Positions 26,660 to 35,817 of a stretch of 64,000 nt of DNA are shown in pieces. The translations under genes and the position numbers were made by a program. The notes under the pieces are model-generated. The model was not told where the DNA came from, made no database searches, and saw only the letters and a list, made by a program, of their open reading frames with translations. Each line of letters begins with the position of its first letter. Position 1 is the stretch's first letter. This DNA comes from CAJQPP01 sp963793465 (lineage in GTDB: Bacteria > Planctomycetota > Planctomycetia > Pirellulales > Pirellulaceae): assembly GCA_963793465.1 (NCBI GenBank), contig CAWCAJ010000003.1:418102-482101 (forward strand), read 5' to 3'.

Positions 26660-28576
26660 ATAGGGGTAGGGACGGCGGGTTAGGCCGCCCCTCCCTCCAA
26701 ACCGTGCGTGCGGTTTTCCCGCACACGGCTATCCAGTCAGTAGTTTACAGATTGAGCGAACCGAAAGTGAGCCTCTCGCAGACTATAGAGACCCGCCTTC
26801 GTAAAGTACGCATTGGGCCAGCGTTGATGACGTGGTAGACGCGCGGGGTTCTTCCTGTGACGCTTCAGCAGCAACCGCCTGAGTCGGCGGCGGATTTGAA
26901 GGTCGAGGTCGTAGCAGATCGTCCAGCGACAGTGACGAAAGTATCCGAACCAGCCGATGAGTGTTCGGTTCAGTTCAGAAGCAATCATCTTAATCGAACC
27001 CGACCGCTTGCGCAGCGTCAGCTCGTTGATCCGCGTCTTCATCTTCGCAAGGCTTTCGCGGCGGGGATAGATCTTGTCCCCGCGAAACGAGTAGCCCAGA
27101 AACGCGAAGCTCTTGACGCGACTGTCGACGATCTTAGTCTTCGTCGGATGCAAGGTCAGACCTGCCTGCTCGACCCACTCGGTGATCATCTGCAAAGCCG
27201 ATTCTGCCTCGAACTGGCTACGGCACAACACGACAAAGTCGTCGGCGTAACGCACCATCTCAAAGCCTTCTTCGGCCATCTGATGATCCAGCGGGTTAAG
27301 GTACAGGTTCGACAACACGGGTGAAAGAACCGCCCCCTGGGGCACACCGGCGATCGGCGTCCACTGGCGGAGTTCCTCCAGAATGTCCTGATCAAGAAAC
27401 AACTTGAGCAGCTTCAGCATCCGTGAGTCCGAAATATGCTCTTTGACCAAGGCCAGCAAGCGGTCTTTCGGAATCGAATCGAAGTAACCTTTTAAGTCCG
27501 CATCGACCACGTAAACATAACCTTCCTGAAGCTTCTGCTCGACGACACGCAGGGCGTCGTGAGCACCGACTCCGTGGCGAAAGCCGAAGCTCCGCTCATG
27601 GAACTGGTGATCCAGAATCGGTTCGATCACATCAAGCATCGCCCTTTGGACGACGCGGTCGCGGACCGTCGGAATGCCCAGCGGGCGAGTCTCGTTCGGT
27701 CTTCCCGGTTTGGGAATGTGAACTCGGCGAACCGCACTGGGGCGATAGGTTTGGGCTTTGATCTCTTCGGAGAGATTGCGTGTCTCCACTAACAGATGCT
27801 CTTCGAATGCTTCACAGCTTTGCCCATCCACTCCCGCCGCTTTCTTCTTACCGGTCACCTTGCGGGCGGCCGCATAAAGATTCAGCGGATCGTAAACCTT
27901 ATCAATCAACGAATGCCACTTGCCTCCTTTCACTTTGTCATTCAAAAGTGTCGTCAACATTCGGTCAGTCCAGACAGCAGGCTGAGCCCACCGATCAATC
28001 GTCGGTGTCTCTCCAGTCGGTTTAGCCGAAAACGGCACTCGTTCTGGTAAAGGGTCTTTCAACTTGCTTTTCATGTGTGTGGTCTTTCCGAATCTACCTT
28101 CCTGCCTCCCTTGGCTCGCACCGGGTTTGGTTCCCGGCGGTCATCACTACTATGAAGGCTCTGAATCCTCGGCTCGCGCGTCAAAGGTCTGCACGCCGCC
28201 GAGGCCTCCCTGCTTATCTCGATTGAACTTCCGAACATTCCGTCTCTAACAACCCTACTGCCATTTCGCGACACTCGGCTTTCATCGTTACCGTTTCAAT
28301 CGCCGTTGTCGCTGCCGCTGGACCCCTGCGGTTAATACCGCCACCCGGAGTTGGGCCGCGTCGTGGATCCTTCAGCGGTCAGGGTTCGCGTTTTACTAGC
28401 ACGCTCCCCGACAGGCTTGGCCAATATCAAGTTCGCTTTCGCTACGGACTGTTCGTTCGTCTCAGGTTGCTCTCCACCCTTTCTGTTGAAAACGCAGTTA
28501 CCATAAACTACGGGGACGCAACGGATTCCCCGATCGGGACTTGCACCCGACAATTCAATCGCCTTCACAGGCGCAC
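26660..28576 (-). mobile_element. Group II intron, apparently complete, with RT/maturase ORF
   Basis: The intron is read on the minus strand. The 5' end is GTGCGCCTGTGAAGGCG at 28576, followed by the typical GGGTGCAAGTCCCG element. Domain V is at about 26699-26732: AGCCGTGTGCGGGAAAACCG then CACGCACGGTTT, a 34-nt hairpin with catalytic AGC and a GAAA tetraloop. Domain VI is GGAGGGAGGGGCGG, CCTAACC, then CGCCGTCCCTACCCC, with an AT 3' end near 26660. Total length is about 1.9 kb, with the RT ORF inside. The 5' exon ends in a hairpin (CTGAATTC-TTGC-GAATTCAG) 3 nt from the splice site, as expected for group IIC introns that insert after terminator-like stems. The 3' exon lies 38 bp past the kinase-tubulin stop. 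Boundaries are exact to a few nucleotides. Confidence 0.9.
26737..28074 (-). CDS. Group II intron reverse transcriptase/maturase
   Basis: 445 aa encoded in intron domain IV. RT blocks run from KKKAAGVDGQSCEAFEEHLL through RRVHIPKPGRPNETRPLGIP, VVDADLKGYFDSIPKDRLLA and GVPQGAVLSPVLSNLYLNPL, with the catalytic YADD at residues 276-279 (MVRYADDFVVLCRS) and LTLHPTKTKIVD. The X/maturase (GIIM) domain follows: LIGWFGYFRHCRWTICYDLD, then the basic RRRLRRLLLKRHRKN. There is no HNH endonuclease domain, consistent with group IIC-like introns. No truncation is visible, so the intron is probably still able to splice and move. Confidence 0.95.
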   Translation of the reverse strand: MKSKLKDPLPERVPFSAKPTGETPTIDRWAQPAVWTDRMLTTLLNDKVKGGKWHSLIDKVYDPLNLYAAARKVTGKKKAAGVDGQSCEAFEEHLLVETRNLSEEIKAQTYRPSAVRRVHIPKPGRPNETRPLGIPTVRDRVVQRAMLDVIEPILDHQFHERSFGFRHGVGAHDALRVVEQKLQEGYVYVVDADLKGYFDSIPKDRLLALVKEHISDSRMLKLLKLFLDQDILEELRQWTPIAGVPQGAVLSPVLSNLYLNPLDHQMAEEGFEMVRYADDFVVLCRSQFEAESALQMITEWVEQAGLTLHPTKTKIVDSRVKSFAFLGYSFRGDKIYPRRESLAKMKTRINELTLRKRSGSIKMIASELNRTLIGWFGYFRHCRWTICYDLDLQIRRRLRRLLLKRHRKNPARLPRHQRWPNAYFTKAGLYSLREAHFRFAQSVNY

Positions 28577-28600
28577 TAGCTGAATTCGCAAGAATTCAGA
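28577..28600. other. Palindromic insertion-site motif (terminator-like) of the group II intron
   Basis: CTGAATTC GCAA GAATTCAG at 28580-28599, an 8-bp perfect stem, 3 nt from the intron 5' splice site. It is about 80 bp downstream of the transglutaminase stop. It is a variant of the TAGCTGGACTCGCAAGA motif also seen at 48.7 and 59.9 kb. Confidence 0.7.
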
Positions 28601-28679
28601 CGGACCACCCCATCGCAAACTCTCCCACGCGCAACTGAACGCCAGATTCAAACTGGGAATTCCGAACCCGACCCACGTC

Positions 28680-29852
28680 TTATGGATCTTCCTGCAATTC
28701 CCACCAGGTTTGTTCCTGATCCTCGGTCAATTGCTGTCGAGTGATCTGGCGACCGTCCTGTTGCCACGCAATCTGCCATGTTTGCTGGCGTGGCAACTCA
28801 AACATCAGGATGTCGTTCAAATCCGCGTCTTCCCCGCGCGTCCGGCCTTGGAACGGGCGATCGTAGCCGCGACTGGTCACGGTCACATCATGGGCCACGC
28901 GATTTCCGGCGGCATCCACCAGAGTCACCAGCACCCGCGTCAAACCGGGATCCCGCGGCTTCCGGTCGGCGGTGTACCGTGGCGTGACGTTAACGGCGTG
29001 AACCTGTCGGGCCCGCGGCGACCAGACCATGGGAAAATACATGCCCGTACGAGCATAGCTGACGGCATAGATCCGGTTCCGTGGTTGGCTGTCATCCGCC
29101 TCCGCGGCGTCCTGCTGGAACCAGCCGCGATCCAGTCCTTCGGGTGACGGTTCGGCGGCACCGGTGAAATGCCAACCGTTGTCCCAGACCTCTACCCATG
29201 TGTGGTTGCCCCGTTTTTTGGTCCAGCTGGGTGTGCCCACCAGCCGTGCGGGGATCCCCACGCTGCGGCACGCGTCACTCAGAATGATGGACAAGCCGGT
29301 GCAGGAAGCCACCGATTGCTGCATGCTTTCGGCGGGACTCTGGTTGGCCTTCGCGCGGGACGTCGCATAGCGGACCTGGATCAGTGAAAACAGTTCCCGG
29401 TTGAGTTTTTGAGCGGCTTCGCCGGGCGTCCGGCAATCCTTGACGATCGGCCAACACCGTTGCATCATGGCGGCCCGCCAGTCTTCCCGGGTCTCATCCA
29501 CATTGGCGTAGGGCAACACGTCGTTGAAAAAAAGTGCCTCGGGGATTTGCGAACCCCAGGCGGCCTGTTGGCGAGCCTGGTAGGCCAGTCGCACATTCTC
29601 CAGCAGGTAGTCTGCGCCCAGCGTTTGCAAATCCGAGTCCGGCATGTGCTCAATCAGGAATGCCAGGGCCCGCCGTTGCTGCTCGGGCACCTCCTGCAAC
29701 GAACGCTGCAACTCCGGACGGTTGGGGCCCGCGGTCTCCAGCTGCTTTGTGACTTGCGGGCTCCACCAGGAGGCCGGCGGATTTTCCTGGCCGTTTGCCA
29801 GGCCCTGCTGCAAGCAAACAAGCATCATCGCCATCAACGTGAGTTTGCGCAT
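28680..29852 (-). CDS. Secreted transglutaminase-like (papain-like fold) protein
   Basis: 390 aa from ATG 29852. Signal peptide MRKLTLMAMMLVCLQQGLAN then GQ. The middle has the Transglut_core signature: Cys184 in QQSVASCTGLSIILSDACRS and His217 in KKRGNHTWVEVWDNGWHFTG, with an Asp expected shortly after (EPSPEGLDRGWF). The C-terminal part (about 300-390) is a beta-sandwich-like region (RVLVTLVDAAGNRVAHDVTV). Such bacterial proteins act as proteases, crosslinkers or unknown hydrolases at the cell surface. The next gene upstream on this strand ends 200 bp away; no operon is evident. Confidence 0.85.
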   Translation of the reverse strand: MRKLTLMAMMLVCLQQGLANGQENPPASWWSPQVTKQLETAGPNRPELQRSLQEVPEQQRRALAFLIEHMPDSDLQTLGADYLLENVRLAYQARQQAAWGSQIPEALFFNDVLPYANVDETREDWRAAMMQRCWPIVKDCRTPGEAAQKLNRELFSLIQVRYATSRAKANQSPAESMQQSVASCTGLSIILSDACRSVGIPARLVGTPSWTKKRGNHTWVEVWDNGWHFTGAAEPSPEGLDRGWFQQDAAEADDSQPRNRIYAVSYARTGMYFPMVWSPRARQVHAVNVTPRYTADRKPRDPGLTRVLVTLVDAAGNRVAHDVTVTSRGYDRPFQGRTRGEDADLNDILMFELPRQQTWQIAWQQDGRQITRQQLTEDQEQTWWELQEDP

Positions 29853-30053
29853 GGTTTTTTTCCAACCTTCCAAGACGGGTCAGGAACGGGACATGCGACC
29901 TGGGCATGCGCCCGATCCGCATCCAGGTCACGGGCCAACACCGGCTGCCACGGGAACCGGTTTGAAAAAAAAACCGAATCCGGGAACGCGAATTCGACTC
30001 GCCATTCACCGGTTCGGCTTGATAAAACAAAATTTGCTTCTGCAAGAAACGAT

Positions 30054-30749
30054 CTAGAAGTCGCTGCGGCCGCGGCGACGGTTCTGACGCTCGGGAAATT
30101 TGAACTCTTCCCCTTTCATCTCCACGACCATTTCTTTTTGATCGTCCGTCAGAATTCCCTCCAGTGTCTCGGTCAGCTCTTTTTGCAAGTCCGCCATGGT
30201 CTCACGCACCGAGCCAAAATCGCCCGAGTCCCGGGCTTCGGCCATGGCTTCCTGCAACGCCTCCTGATTGGCATCAATGGCATCATCAATGTCCTGCTTT
30301 TGAGTCTTGGTCAACTCCAAAGCCTTCTGCACTTCCTCATCCATGTACATGGCGGTGCCCATCCTTTGATACCGCAATTGTGTAAGTCGCGACTTCTGGT
30401 CGTCGTCCAACAGGGCGATAATTTCTTTCTCCTCTTCCTTGAGCTCGTCCATCACTTCCTTCATCGCCTCTTCCATCTCCGAGCGGTCGGCACCACCACC
30501 CTGGAACAAATCACGCATCTCCGCACGCAGCGAATCATTGATTTTGGCCGCCGCTTTGCCAACTTTCTCGATCTGCTCATCCGTAAAATTCAGTTCTTCC
30601 TGAACTTCTTCCATGGCCAGCAAGGCGGAATCCAACTGCACGCCGCCGCCCATCATGCCCATCATGCCACCACGCTGAGCCTGCGCTTCCGTAACCATGC
30701 ACATCGCCAACAAGGCGAACGAACCAACCACGAGGTGAAAACATTTCAT
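30054..30749 (-). CDS. Periplasmic helical protein, Spy/CpxP (LTxxQ)-like
   Basis: 231 aa from ATG 30749, with GGAG 11 bases upstream; the longer frame to 30950 runs through a repeat and is unlikely. Signal peptide MKCFHLVVGSFALLAMCMVT, cut near AQAQ. Then RGGMMGMMGGG and an almost wholly helical acidic chain with repeated 'LTD/FTDEQ'-type turns: ELNFTDEQIEKVGKAAAKIN, LLDDDQKSRLTQLRYQR, LTKTQKQDIDDAID and GILTDDQKEMVVEMKGEEFK. This pattern is that of periplasmic chaperone-like LTxxQ proteins, although the homology is weak. It ends with the basic RQNRRRGRSDF. Confidence 0.75.
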   Translation of the reverse strand: MKCFHLVVGSFALLAMCMVTEAQAQRGGMMGMMGGGVQLDSALLAMEEVQEELNFTDEQIEKVGKAAAKINDSLRAEMRDLFQGGGADRSEMEEAMKEVMDELKEEEKEIIALLDDDQKSRLTQLRYQRMGTAMYMDEEVQKALELTKTQKQDIDDAIDANQEALQEAMAEARDSGDFGSVRETMADLQKELTETLEGILTDDQKEMVVEMKGEEFKFPERQNRRRGRSDF

Positions 30750-30924
30750 TTTGAATACTCCAGGAAAAGAGGGTCCGGCACCAGCGGTGACCGGCATCGA
30801 AGCACACTGCCAGGAATGAAACTTCGACAAGCCGTAAGAGTAACGCAAAAAGGGCTGGCTAACGAGGATTCCCCTGCCAATTTTTCCGGATCCGGTACCC
30901 CGCCCCGGGTGGGGCTGGTGGTCT

Positions 30925-31030
30925 CGCAAGGCGAATCTGACGGGTGCCACTGCTGGCTTGCCCAGCGGTGTCGTCGTGAATCCAGCACCGTCCTTTCAAT
31001 TCCGATCTGACAAGCCACTTGGAACCAGGC
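30925..31030. repeat. REP-like unit in the 30.75-31.27 kb gap
   Basis: GGGTGCCACTGCTGGCTTGC then CCAGCGGTG, followed by CGTGAATCCAGCACCGTCC and TTTCAATTCCGATCTGAC: the same unit that is tandemly repeated at 36.98-37.35 kb. A second small repeat lies at 31099-31157 (three copies of about 18 bp, AAAGGCCAGAACTCGCTG). Apart from these, the 523-bp gap 30750-31272 shows nothing. Confidence 0.75.
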
Positions 31031-31272
31031 CCCGGCCGACAGCTTGCCACCTGGCCCAGCGTCGACTTTGCAGGCGGATTGGCAAGAAGCCCAGACTCGC
31101 CGAAGGCCCAGATCACGCTGAAAGGCCAGAACTCGCTGAAAGGCCAGGACTCGCAGGGGCCCAGCAGGCGCCCCCACCCGGATAACGCCATTCGCCTGGG
31201 TGTCGCCTGATTTTCCGCCAACGTGTCGAGGAAAGTGCGAGCGGCACACGCAACACGGTCCAGCGACTCCCA

Positions 31273-32043
31273 CTAATCCGCCGGCGATCGTTGCTGGGCC
31301 TTCTTCAGCACGCGACGCAACTGTTTGGTCAATTTGTCCCCCATAAAGGTGTAGGCGCGATTCTGGAATTCGGGCCTTTTTTCGTACAGGAAGATGATTG
31401 GCTGCCGGACCAGGGGCAGCGAAATTCGCACCTCGACCTCGTTGTCCTTGTACAACCCGGTTTCTCCCTCCGGCACCTCCCCCCGCCATTCCACTACATG
31501 CACATCGGCCTGCGATCCCGTGGCATCAAAGGTGATCCTGGGCACCTTGTCTGCTTCCACTCCCACCACCCGGGCCACCAACTCCATGCGGTGGGGCCGC
31601 CGGGGTTCGCGGTCCTTCATCGAGATCATGGTGCTGATGTCAAAACGGAAGCCGTCGTGACGCTGGGCGTAAAAGAAAGCCATTCGCTGCCAGTGCTCCC
31701 GCACAAACTCGTCCACCGCGTCCTGACTGACCAGGACCACCAGTTTCTGGTTGGTTTCAATGTCGCAAACCGCCTGGCGTAACCGCAGAGAAGATTCCCG
31801 CAGTTGCAGATTCACCGTGTCACAGGCATTCACGATTTCCGTCAGGTCGTTCAACCAGGGCGTAACCGCGGGATCCAGTTCGGGGGATCGAGTGAGAACC
31901 AGAGGAGCCACTTCCGGGTGCATGATAATGCGTTTTTGCTGGTCCCGTCGCACCTTTTGCAGACGGGCGAAGGCCCAGTCATTGGCGGACTGTGGAAAAT
32001 CGACGTTTCCCGACTGGTACAAGATTCCCTGCAGTTTCGTCAT
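31273..32043 (-). CDS. Uncharacterised 256-aa protein
   Basis: ATG 32043 (MTKLQGILYQSGNVDF) with AGGTGACAGG before it; a GTG at 32064 is an alternative. No signal peptide or membrane segment. The N-terminal half is helical (IVNACDTVNLQLRESSLRLR), while the second half is beta-rich (RMELVARVVGVEADKVPRIT, EVEVRISLPLVRQPIIFLYE). It ends in a basic helix GDKLTKQLRRVLKKAQQR. I do not recognise the family. It is divergent from the sulfatase gene, with a 268-bp gap. Confidence 0.7.
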   Translation of the reverse strand: MTKLQGILYQSGNVDFPQSANDWAFARLQKVRRDQQKRIIMHPEVAPLVLTRSPELDPAVTPWLNDLTEIVNACDTVNLQLRESSLRLRQAVCDIETNQKLVVLVSQDAVDEFVREHWQRMAFFYAQRHDGFRFDISTMISMKDREPRRPHRMELVARVVGVEADKVPRITFDATGSQADVHVVEWRGEVPEGETGLYKDNEVEVRISLPLVRQPIIFLYEKRPEFQNRAYTFMGDKLTKQLRRVLKKAQQRSPAD

Positions 32044-32310
32044 GCCTGTCACCTGTTGTCTCACATCCAGCGACGCCCCGGCTGACCACGGCTAACGACA
32101 GGAGGCAACCGCCCCCTACGATGGGTCGTGGTGAAATTCGCATGGATCTGCGGTAAACTCCCTGCAGTATCCACTGCCGGCTCAGGCCAGACAAGTCAGC
32201 TGTTGATAAGTCAAAGCGGATCGGACGGGTGCCGCACCCAGTTTCCCGAACCACCTGGACGACAGGACGCGATAACCCACGAAACTGGCGATGCCTCGCT
32301 GCCGGAACCC

Positions 32311-33930
32311 ATGCCAAACTCCCACAAGTCAAAGAATTCGTTTCGACCCTCCACCCGCGGCCGATTCCGACTCGCCACGATGATGCTGGCGGTCTGCCTG
32401 GGCAGCAGCCATTCCTTGCCCGCGCAGACGGCGGACATTCGTCCCAACATCATTGTCTTCCTGGTGGACGATCTGGGTTGGCAGGACACCAGTGTCAGTT
32501 TTCATAGCGAACCAAGCCTGTTCCAAAAGCACTTTCGCACCCCGTATGTGAAACGGTTGGCAGAACGCGGAGTTCGCATGACGCACGCCTATGCGCACTG
32601 CGTGTGCTCCCCCACACGCACCTCGATCCTGACCGGCCAGAACCCCGCGCGACATCACGTGACGAACTGGACACTGTACCCCGACAAAGATCAATCGGGC
32701 CGGACGCAGCGTTTGGCTGCCCCCAGCCAATGGCAGAAACAGGGTCTGCAGCCAACGGCCCAGACGCTGCCCAGGTTGTTGAGCCAGGCCGGTTATCGCA
32801 GCATCCACTGCGGCAAAGCCCACTGGGGCGCCAGCGGTACCGCCGGCAGCGACCCAACCCAACTGGGCTTCGATATCAATATCGCCGGTCATGCTGCCGG
32901 AGCTCCCGGTAGCTACCAGGGACGGGAAAATTATGGCAACCAGGCGGACGGATCGCCCCGGGAACCCTGGGGGGTCCCCGGTTTGGAAAAATACCATGGC
33001 AGCGACACGCATCTGACCGACGCCTTGACCAACGAAGCCTGTGCCGCCGTCGATGGGGCCATCGATGCGGGGCAGCCCTTCTTCCTGTACATGGCTCCCT
33101 ACGCCGTGCACACGCCGATCCAACCCCACCCGCGGTTCGTGCAAAACTATCTGGGGCGTTCGTATCCCGATACCAGAATCGAAATCCCCACGGTGGAGGC
33201 CCACTACGCCAGCATGGTGGAGGGCTATGACGCGGCCCTGGGAGCTCTGTTGGCCAGGATTACCGAACGCAACGTGGCGGACCACACGATTATCCTGTTC
33301 ACTTCCGATAACGGAGGCCTGTCGGCCGTCGCTCGCGGGACCACACCCCGGGGTACCGGCAAGGATACGCATTGCTGGCCCCTCCGCGAAGGCAAGGGCT
33401 CGGCCTACGAAGGGGGTACCCGGGTGCCCATGATCGTCGCCTGGGCTACGCCCGACAGCGGCAGCCCATTGCAAAAACGCATCCCCCTCCCCCGTAACTC
33501 GGTATGCCAGGTACCCGTGATTTGCGAGGACATTCTGCCCACCGTGTGTGGCTGGGCCGGAATCAAGCTGTCCGCAGAGCAATCGGCGTCCCTCGATGGC
33601 ATCGATTTCACGCCCGCCCTCCAGCAGGCGGCCGGCAGCGATCCCAGGCCGCTGCTGCATCACTATCCGCATGTCTGGGGCCCCACGGGTCCGGGTTATC
33701 AACCGCACAGCGCCCTGCGACTGGGTCGCTGGAAAGTCATCTATTTTTACGACTCGGGGCAGTGGGAACTTTACGACCTGGATTCCGATATCGGCGAAAC
33801 CAACAACCTGGCCGACCAACTGCCGGCCCAACTGCAAACGATGAAGCAGCGACTGATTGACAGCCTGCGGGATCACGACGCCCAATACCCCGTTGTCCTG
33901 GCGACTGGCCTGGATCAGGAGCCCCGGTAG
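32311..33930 (+). CDS. Secreted sulfatase (type I, FGly-dependent)
   Basis: 539 aa from ATG 32311; the open frame continues 61 codons upstream but these are not sulfatase-like. Signal peptide in RGRFRLATMMLAVCLGSSHS. The metal-binding DD of RPNIIVFLVDDLGWQD (54-55) is followed by the catalytic CxPxR motif HCVCSPTRTSILTGQ, with C99 to be converted to formylglycine. Further family motifs are HCGKAHWG, FLYMAPYAVHTPIQPHPRF, ILFTSDNGG and the typical tail KVIYFYDSGQWELYDLDSDI then GETNNLA. Likely desulfates algal polysaccharides; substrate unknown. No FGE gene nearby. The RecQ-like gene starts 5 bp after its stop. Confidence 0.95.
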   Translation: MPNSHKSKNSFRPSTRGRFRLATMMLAVCLGSSHSLPAQTADIRPNIIVFLVDDLGWQDTSVSFHSEPSLFQKHFRTPYVKRLAERGVRMTHAYAHCVCSPTRTSILTGQNPARHHVTNWTLYPDKDQSGRTQRLAAPSQWQKQGLQPTAQTLPRLLSQAGYRSIHCGKAHWGASGTAGSDPTQLGFDINIAGHAAGAPGSYQGRENYGNQADGSPREPWGVPGLEKYHGSDTHLTDALTNEACAAVDGAIDAGQPFFLYMAPYAVHTPIQPHPRFVQNYLGRSYPDTRIEIPTVEAHYASMVEGYDAALGALLARITERNVADHTIILFTSDNGGLSAVARGTTPRGTGKDTHCWPLREGKGSAYEGGTRVPMIVAWATPDSGSPLQKRIPLPRNSVCQVPVICEDILPTVCGWAGIKLSAEQSASLDGIDFTPALQQAAGSDPRPLLHHYPHVWGPTGPGYQPHSALRLGRWKVIYFYDSGQWELYDLDSDIGETNNLADQLPAQLQTMKQRLIDSLRDHDAQYPVVLATGLDQEPR

Positions 33931-33934
33931 GCGA

Positions 33935-35368
33935 TTGAGCGCGTTCGCAGATATCCTGAAACAACACTTTGGCCACACCGCGTTTCGCGGTTGTCAGTTG
34001 CCGGTGATTGAGCATGTCTGTGCCGGGAACCACGCCCTGCTGATCATGCCCACGGGCATGGGCAAGTCTCTCTGCTACCAGGTGCCGGCGCTCTACCTGG
34101 CCGAACGCTCGCCCGACGAACGGAAACGCCACCTGACTGTGGTGATTTCTCCCCTGATCGCCTTGATGAAAGACCAGGTCGACGCCTTAAACCAAAAAGG
34201 CATTTCCGCAACCTTCATCAATTCTTCCTTGACCCGACAGGAACGCGAATTACGTTGCCGGCAAATGGTCGAAGGGCAATTCGATTTGCTGTACGTGACG
34301 CCCGAACGGTTCCGCAAACCCGACTTTGTGAAACAGCTCAGCGCCCGATGCGTGCCCTTGCTGGCCGTCGATGAAGCCCATTGCATCAGCCAGTGGGGGC
34401 ACGACTTCCGACCCGACTACACGCGCTTGGCGGAAATCAGGCAACTGCTGGGCCAGCCCACAACCATCGCCTTGACCGCCACCGCGACCCCCGAGGTGCA
34501 ACAGGACATCATTCGTCAACTGGGACTGACGCCGAACGATGTCCGTCTGTTTCATGAAGGCATCGATCGACCCAACCTGAAACTGGACATCGTCAGAACC
34601 TGGGGCGACGATGAAAAACTGGACTACATGGTTCGTACCAATTCCACCATCCCCGGCAGCGGAATCGTGTACTTCACGCTGATCCGCACCCTGGAGCGTT
34701 TTTCGGAACGACTGCGTCAGCAGGGCGTGCATCACCTGGTTTACCACGGCGACTTGCCCCGCCTCCGCCGCCGTGAAGTGCAAAACTGGTTCATGTCCGA
34801 TGACTGCCTGGTGCTGGCAACCAATGCATTCGGAATGGGTATCGACAAAGAGTCCATTCGATTTGTGATTCATGCCGAGCTGCCTGGCTCCCTGGAATCC
34901 TACTACCAGGAAATTGGCAGGGCGGGGCGGGACGGGCAGCCATCGGTTTGCACCCTGCTGTACGACGAGGCCGATTTGGAGACTCAGATGGAGTTCCTGC
35001 GGTGGAGCAACCCCGACGCCCGATTCTACCTGCGTGTCTACGACTTACTGAAACACGATCACGAACAGGTCATGGCGTTTGGCATGGATTGGTTGAAGGA
35101 GAAATTGCATGCCAGACAACGCCATGACCATCGGCTGGAAACTGCGTTGGGAATGCTGGACCGCTACGGGGTCGTTCAGGGGACGTTCGCCAATGGCCGG
35201 CTACGCGTGGTCGCTGCGTTGCCAGCGGAATTGACGGACACCGATCGTGTGGAACGCAAACTGATGGCCGACCAGCAGAAACTTTATCAACTGGTGCGGT
35301 ATGCCAATCATCCGCAGGACCTGAAGGGATTTATTCACGAATACTTCGGAATTCCAAGCAGGGAGTAA
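33935..35368 (+). CDS. RecQ-family ATP-dependent DNA helicase, short form without the zinc domain
   Basis: 477 aa from a TTG at 33935, with GGTAGGCG in front and just 4 bp after the sulfatase stop; earlier starts would overlap the sulfatase. Helicase motifs are complete: motif I LLIMPTGMGKSLCYQVPALY (about 36-55), Ia VVISPLIALMKDQVDAL, II AVDEAHCISQWGHDFRPDYT (DEAH at 146-149), III IALTATATPEVQ, V VLATNAFGMGIDKESIRFVI and VI SYYQEIGRAGRDG. The end (QLVRYANHPQDLKGFIHEYF then GIPSRE) aligns with the start of the RecQ zinc module, but none of its Cys residues is present and no HRDC follows. Probably a genuine short type; a mutated C-terminus cannot be excluded. Confidence 0.9.
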   Translation: MSAFADILKQHFGHTAFRGCQLPVIEHVCAGNHALLIMPTGMGKSLCYQVPALYLAERSPDERKRHLTVVISPLIALMKDQVDALNQKGISATFINSSLTRQERELRCRQMVEGQFDLLYVTPERFRKPDFVKQLSARCVPLLAVDEAHCISQWGHDFRPDYTRLAEIRQLLGQPTTIALTATATPEVQQDIIRQLGLTPNDVRLFHEGIDRPNLKLDIVRTWGDDEKLDYMVRTNSTIPGSGIVYFTLIRTLERFSERLRQQGVHHLVYHGDLPRLRRREVQNWFMSDDCLVLATNAFGMGIDKESIRFVIHAELPGSLESYYQEIGRAGRDGQPSVCTLLYDEADLETQMEFLRWSNPDARFYLRVYDLLKHDHEQVMAFGMDWLKEKLHARQRHDHRLETALGMLDRYGVVQGTFANGRLRVVAALPAELTDTDRVERKLMADQQKLYQLVRYANHPQDLKGFIHEYFGIPSRE

Positions 35369-35625
35369 CAGGGGTGGGTTCCGTTGGCTCCGCCACAACA
35401 CAGCGGACTTTCGAATCCGTTCCACGTGGATGCACTGGATCGACGAACCCTGATTTCGTTCCTCAGATTCTGTCAGCCATGAACAGCGGCAGCCAACCAT
35501 CCCGGGGTTCAATCGGAACGGTGGATCCCGCACCCCGACCGGGGTATCCGCGCTGGATGGAAAGGTCCCTGCTGGATCCACACTGCCACTGCCAAATCGG
35601 CCAGCCGTGGCACCCGGTCGAATCC

Positions 35626-35817
35626 TTAGTCGTTATTGACCAACTGCAAGCCGCCCGTTTTTGCATCATCCGTGGTCAATTCGTGGCGGTGAATCGTCAC
35701 TTCAGCCGGGGCACTGATTCCAATCCGTACTTTATTCCCTTTGATCTGGGTGACGGTAACCGTGATGCCTTCACCGATTTCGATGGACTGACCTGCTTTT
35801 CTTGAAAGTACCAACAT
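35626..35817 (-). CDS. csrA: Carbon storage regulator CsrA
   Basis: 63 aa with a strong site (AAGGAAGG) before ATG 35817. MLVLSRKAGQSIEIGEGITV, TVTQIKGNKVRIGISAPAEV then TIHRHEL is a full CsrA beta-fold, with the RNA-binding N-terminal LSRK and the Arg of IHRHEL. CsrA binds GGA motifs in mRNA leaders to repress or stabilise translation. It is divergent from a second, extended CsrA-type gene at 36337. The 256-bp gap 35369-35625 shows no gene. Confidence 0.95.
   Translation of the reverse strand: MLVLSRKAGQSIEIGEGITVTVTQIKGNKVRIGISAPAEVTIHRHELTTDDAKTGGLQLVNND

Noticed and set aside
26737..28074. Reverse transcriptase considered as a retron or DGR enzyme
   Set aside because: A domain V hairpin, GTGCG 5' end and maturase domain identify a group II intron; no msr/msd or template/variable repeats seen.
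29409..31010. Plus-strand open frame of 533 codons
   Set aside because: Antisense of the transglutaminase-like and helical periplasmic genes, both with signal peptides and family motifs.
32329..33978. Minus-strand open frame of 549 codons
   Set aside because: Antisense of the sulfatase, which has all catalytic motifs in the plus strand.
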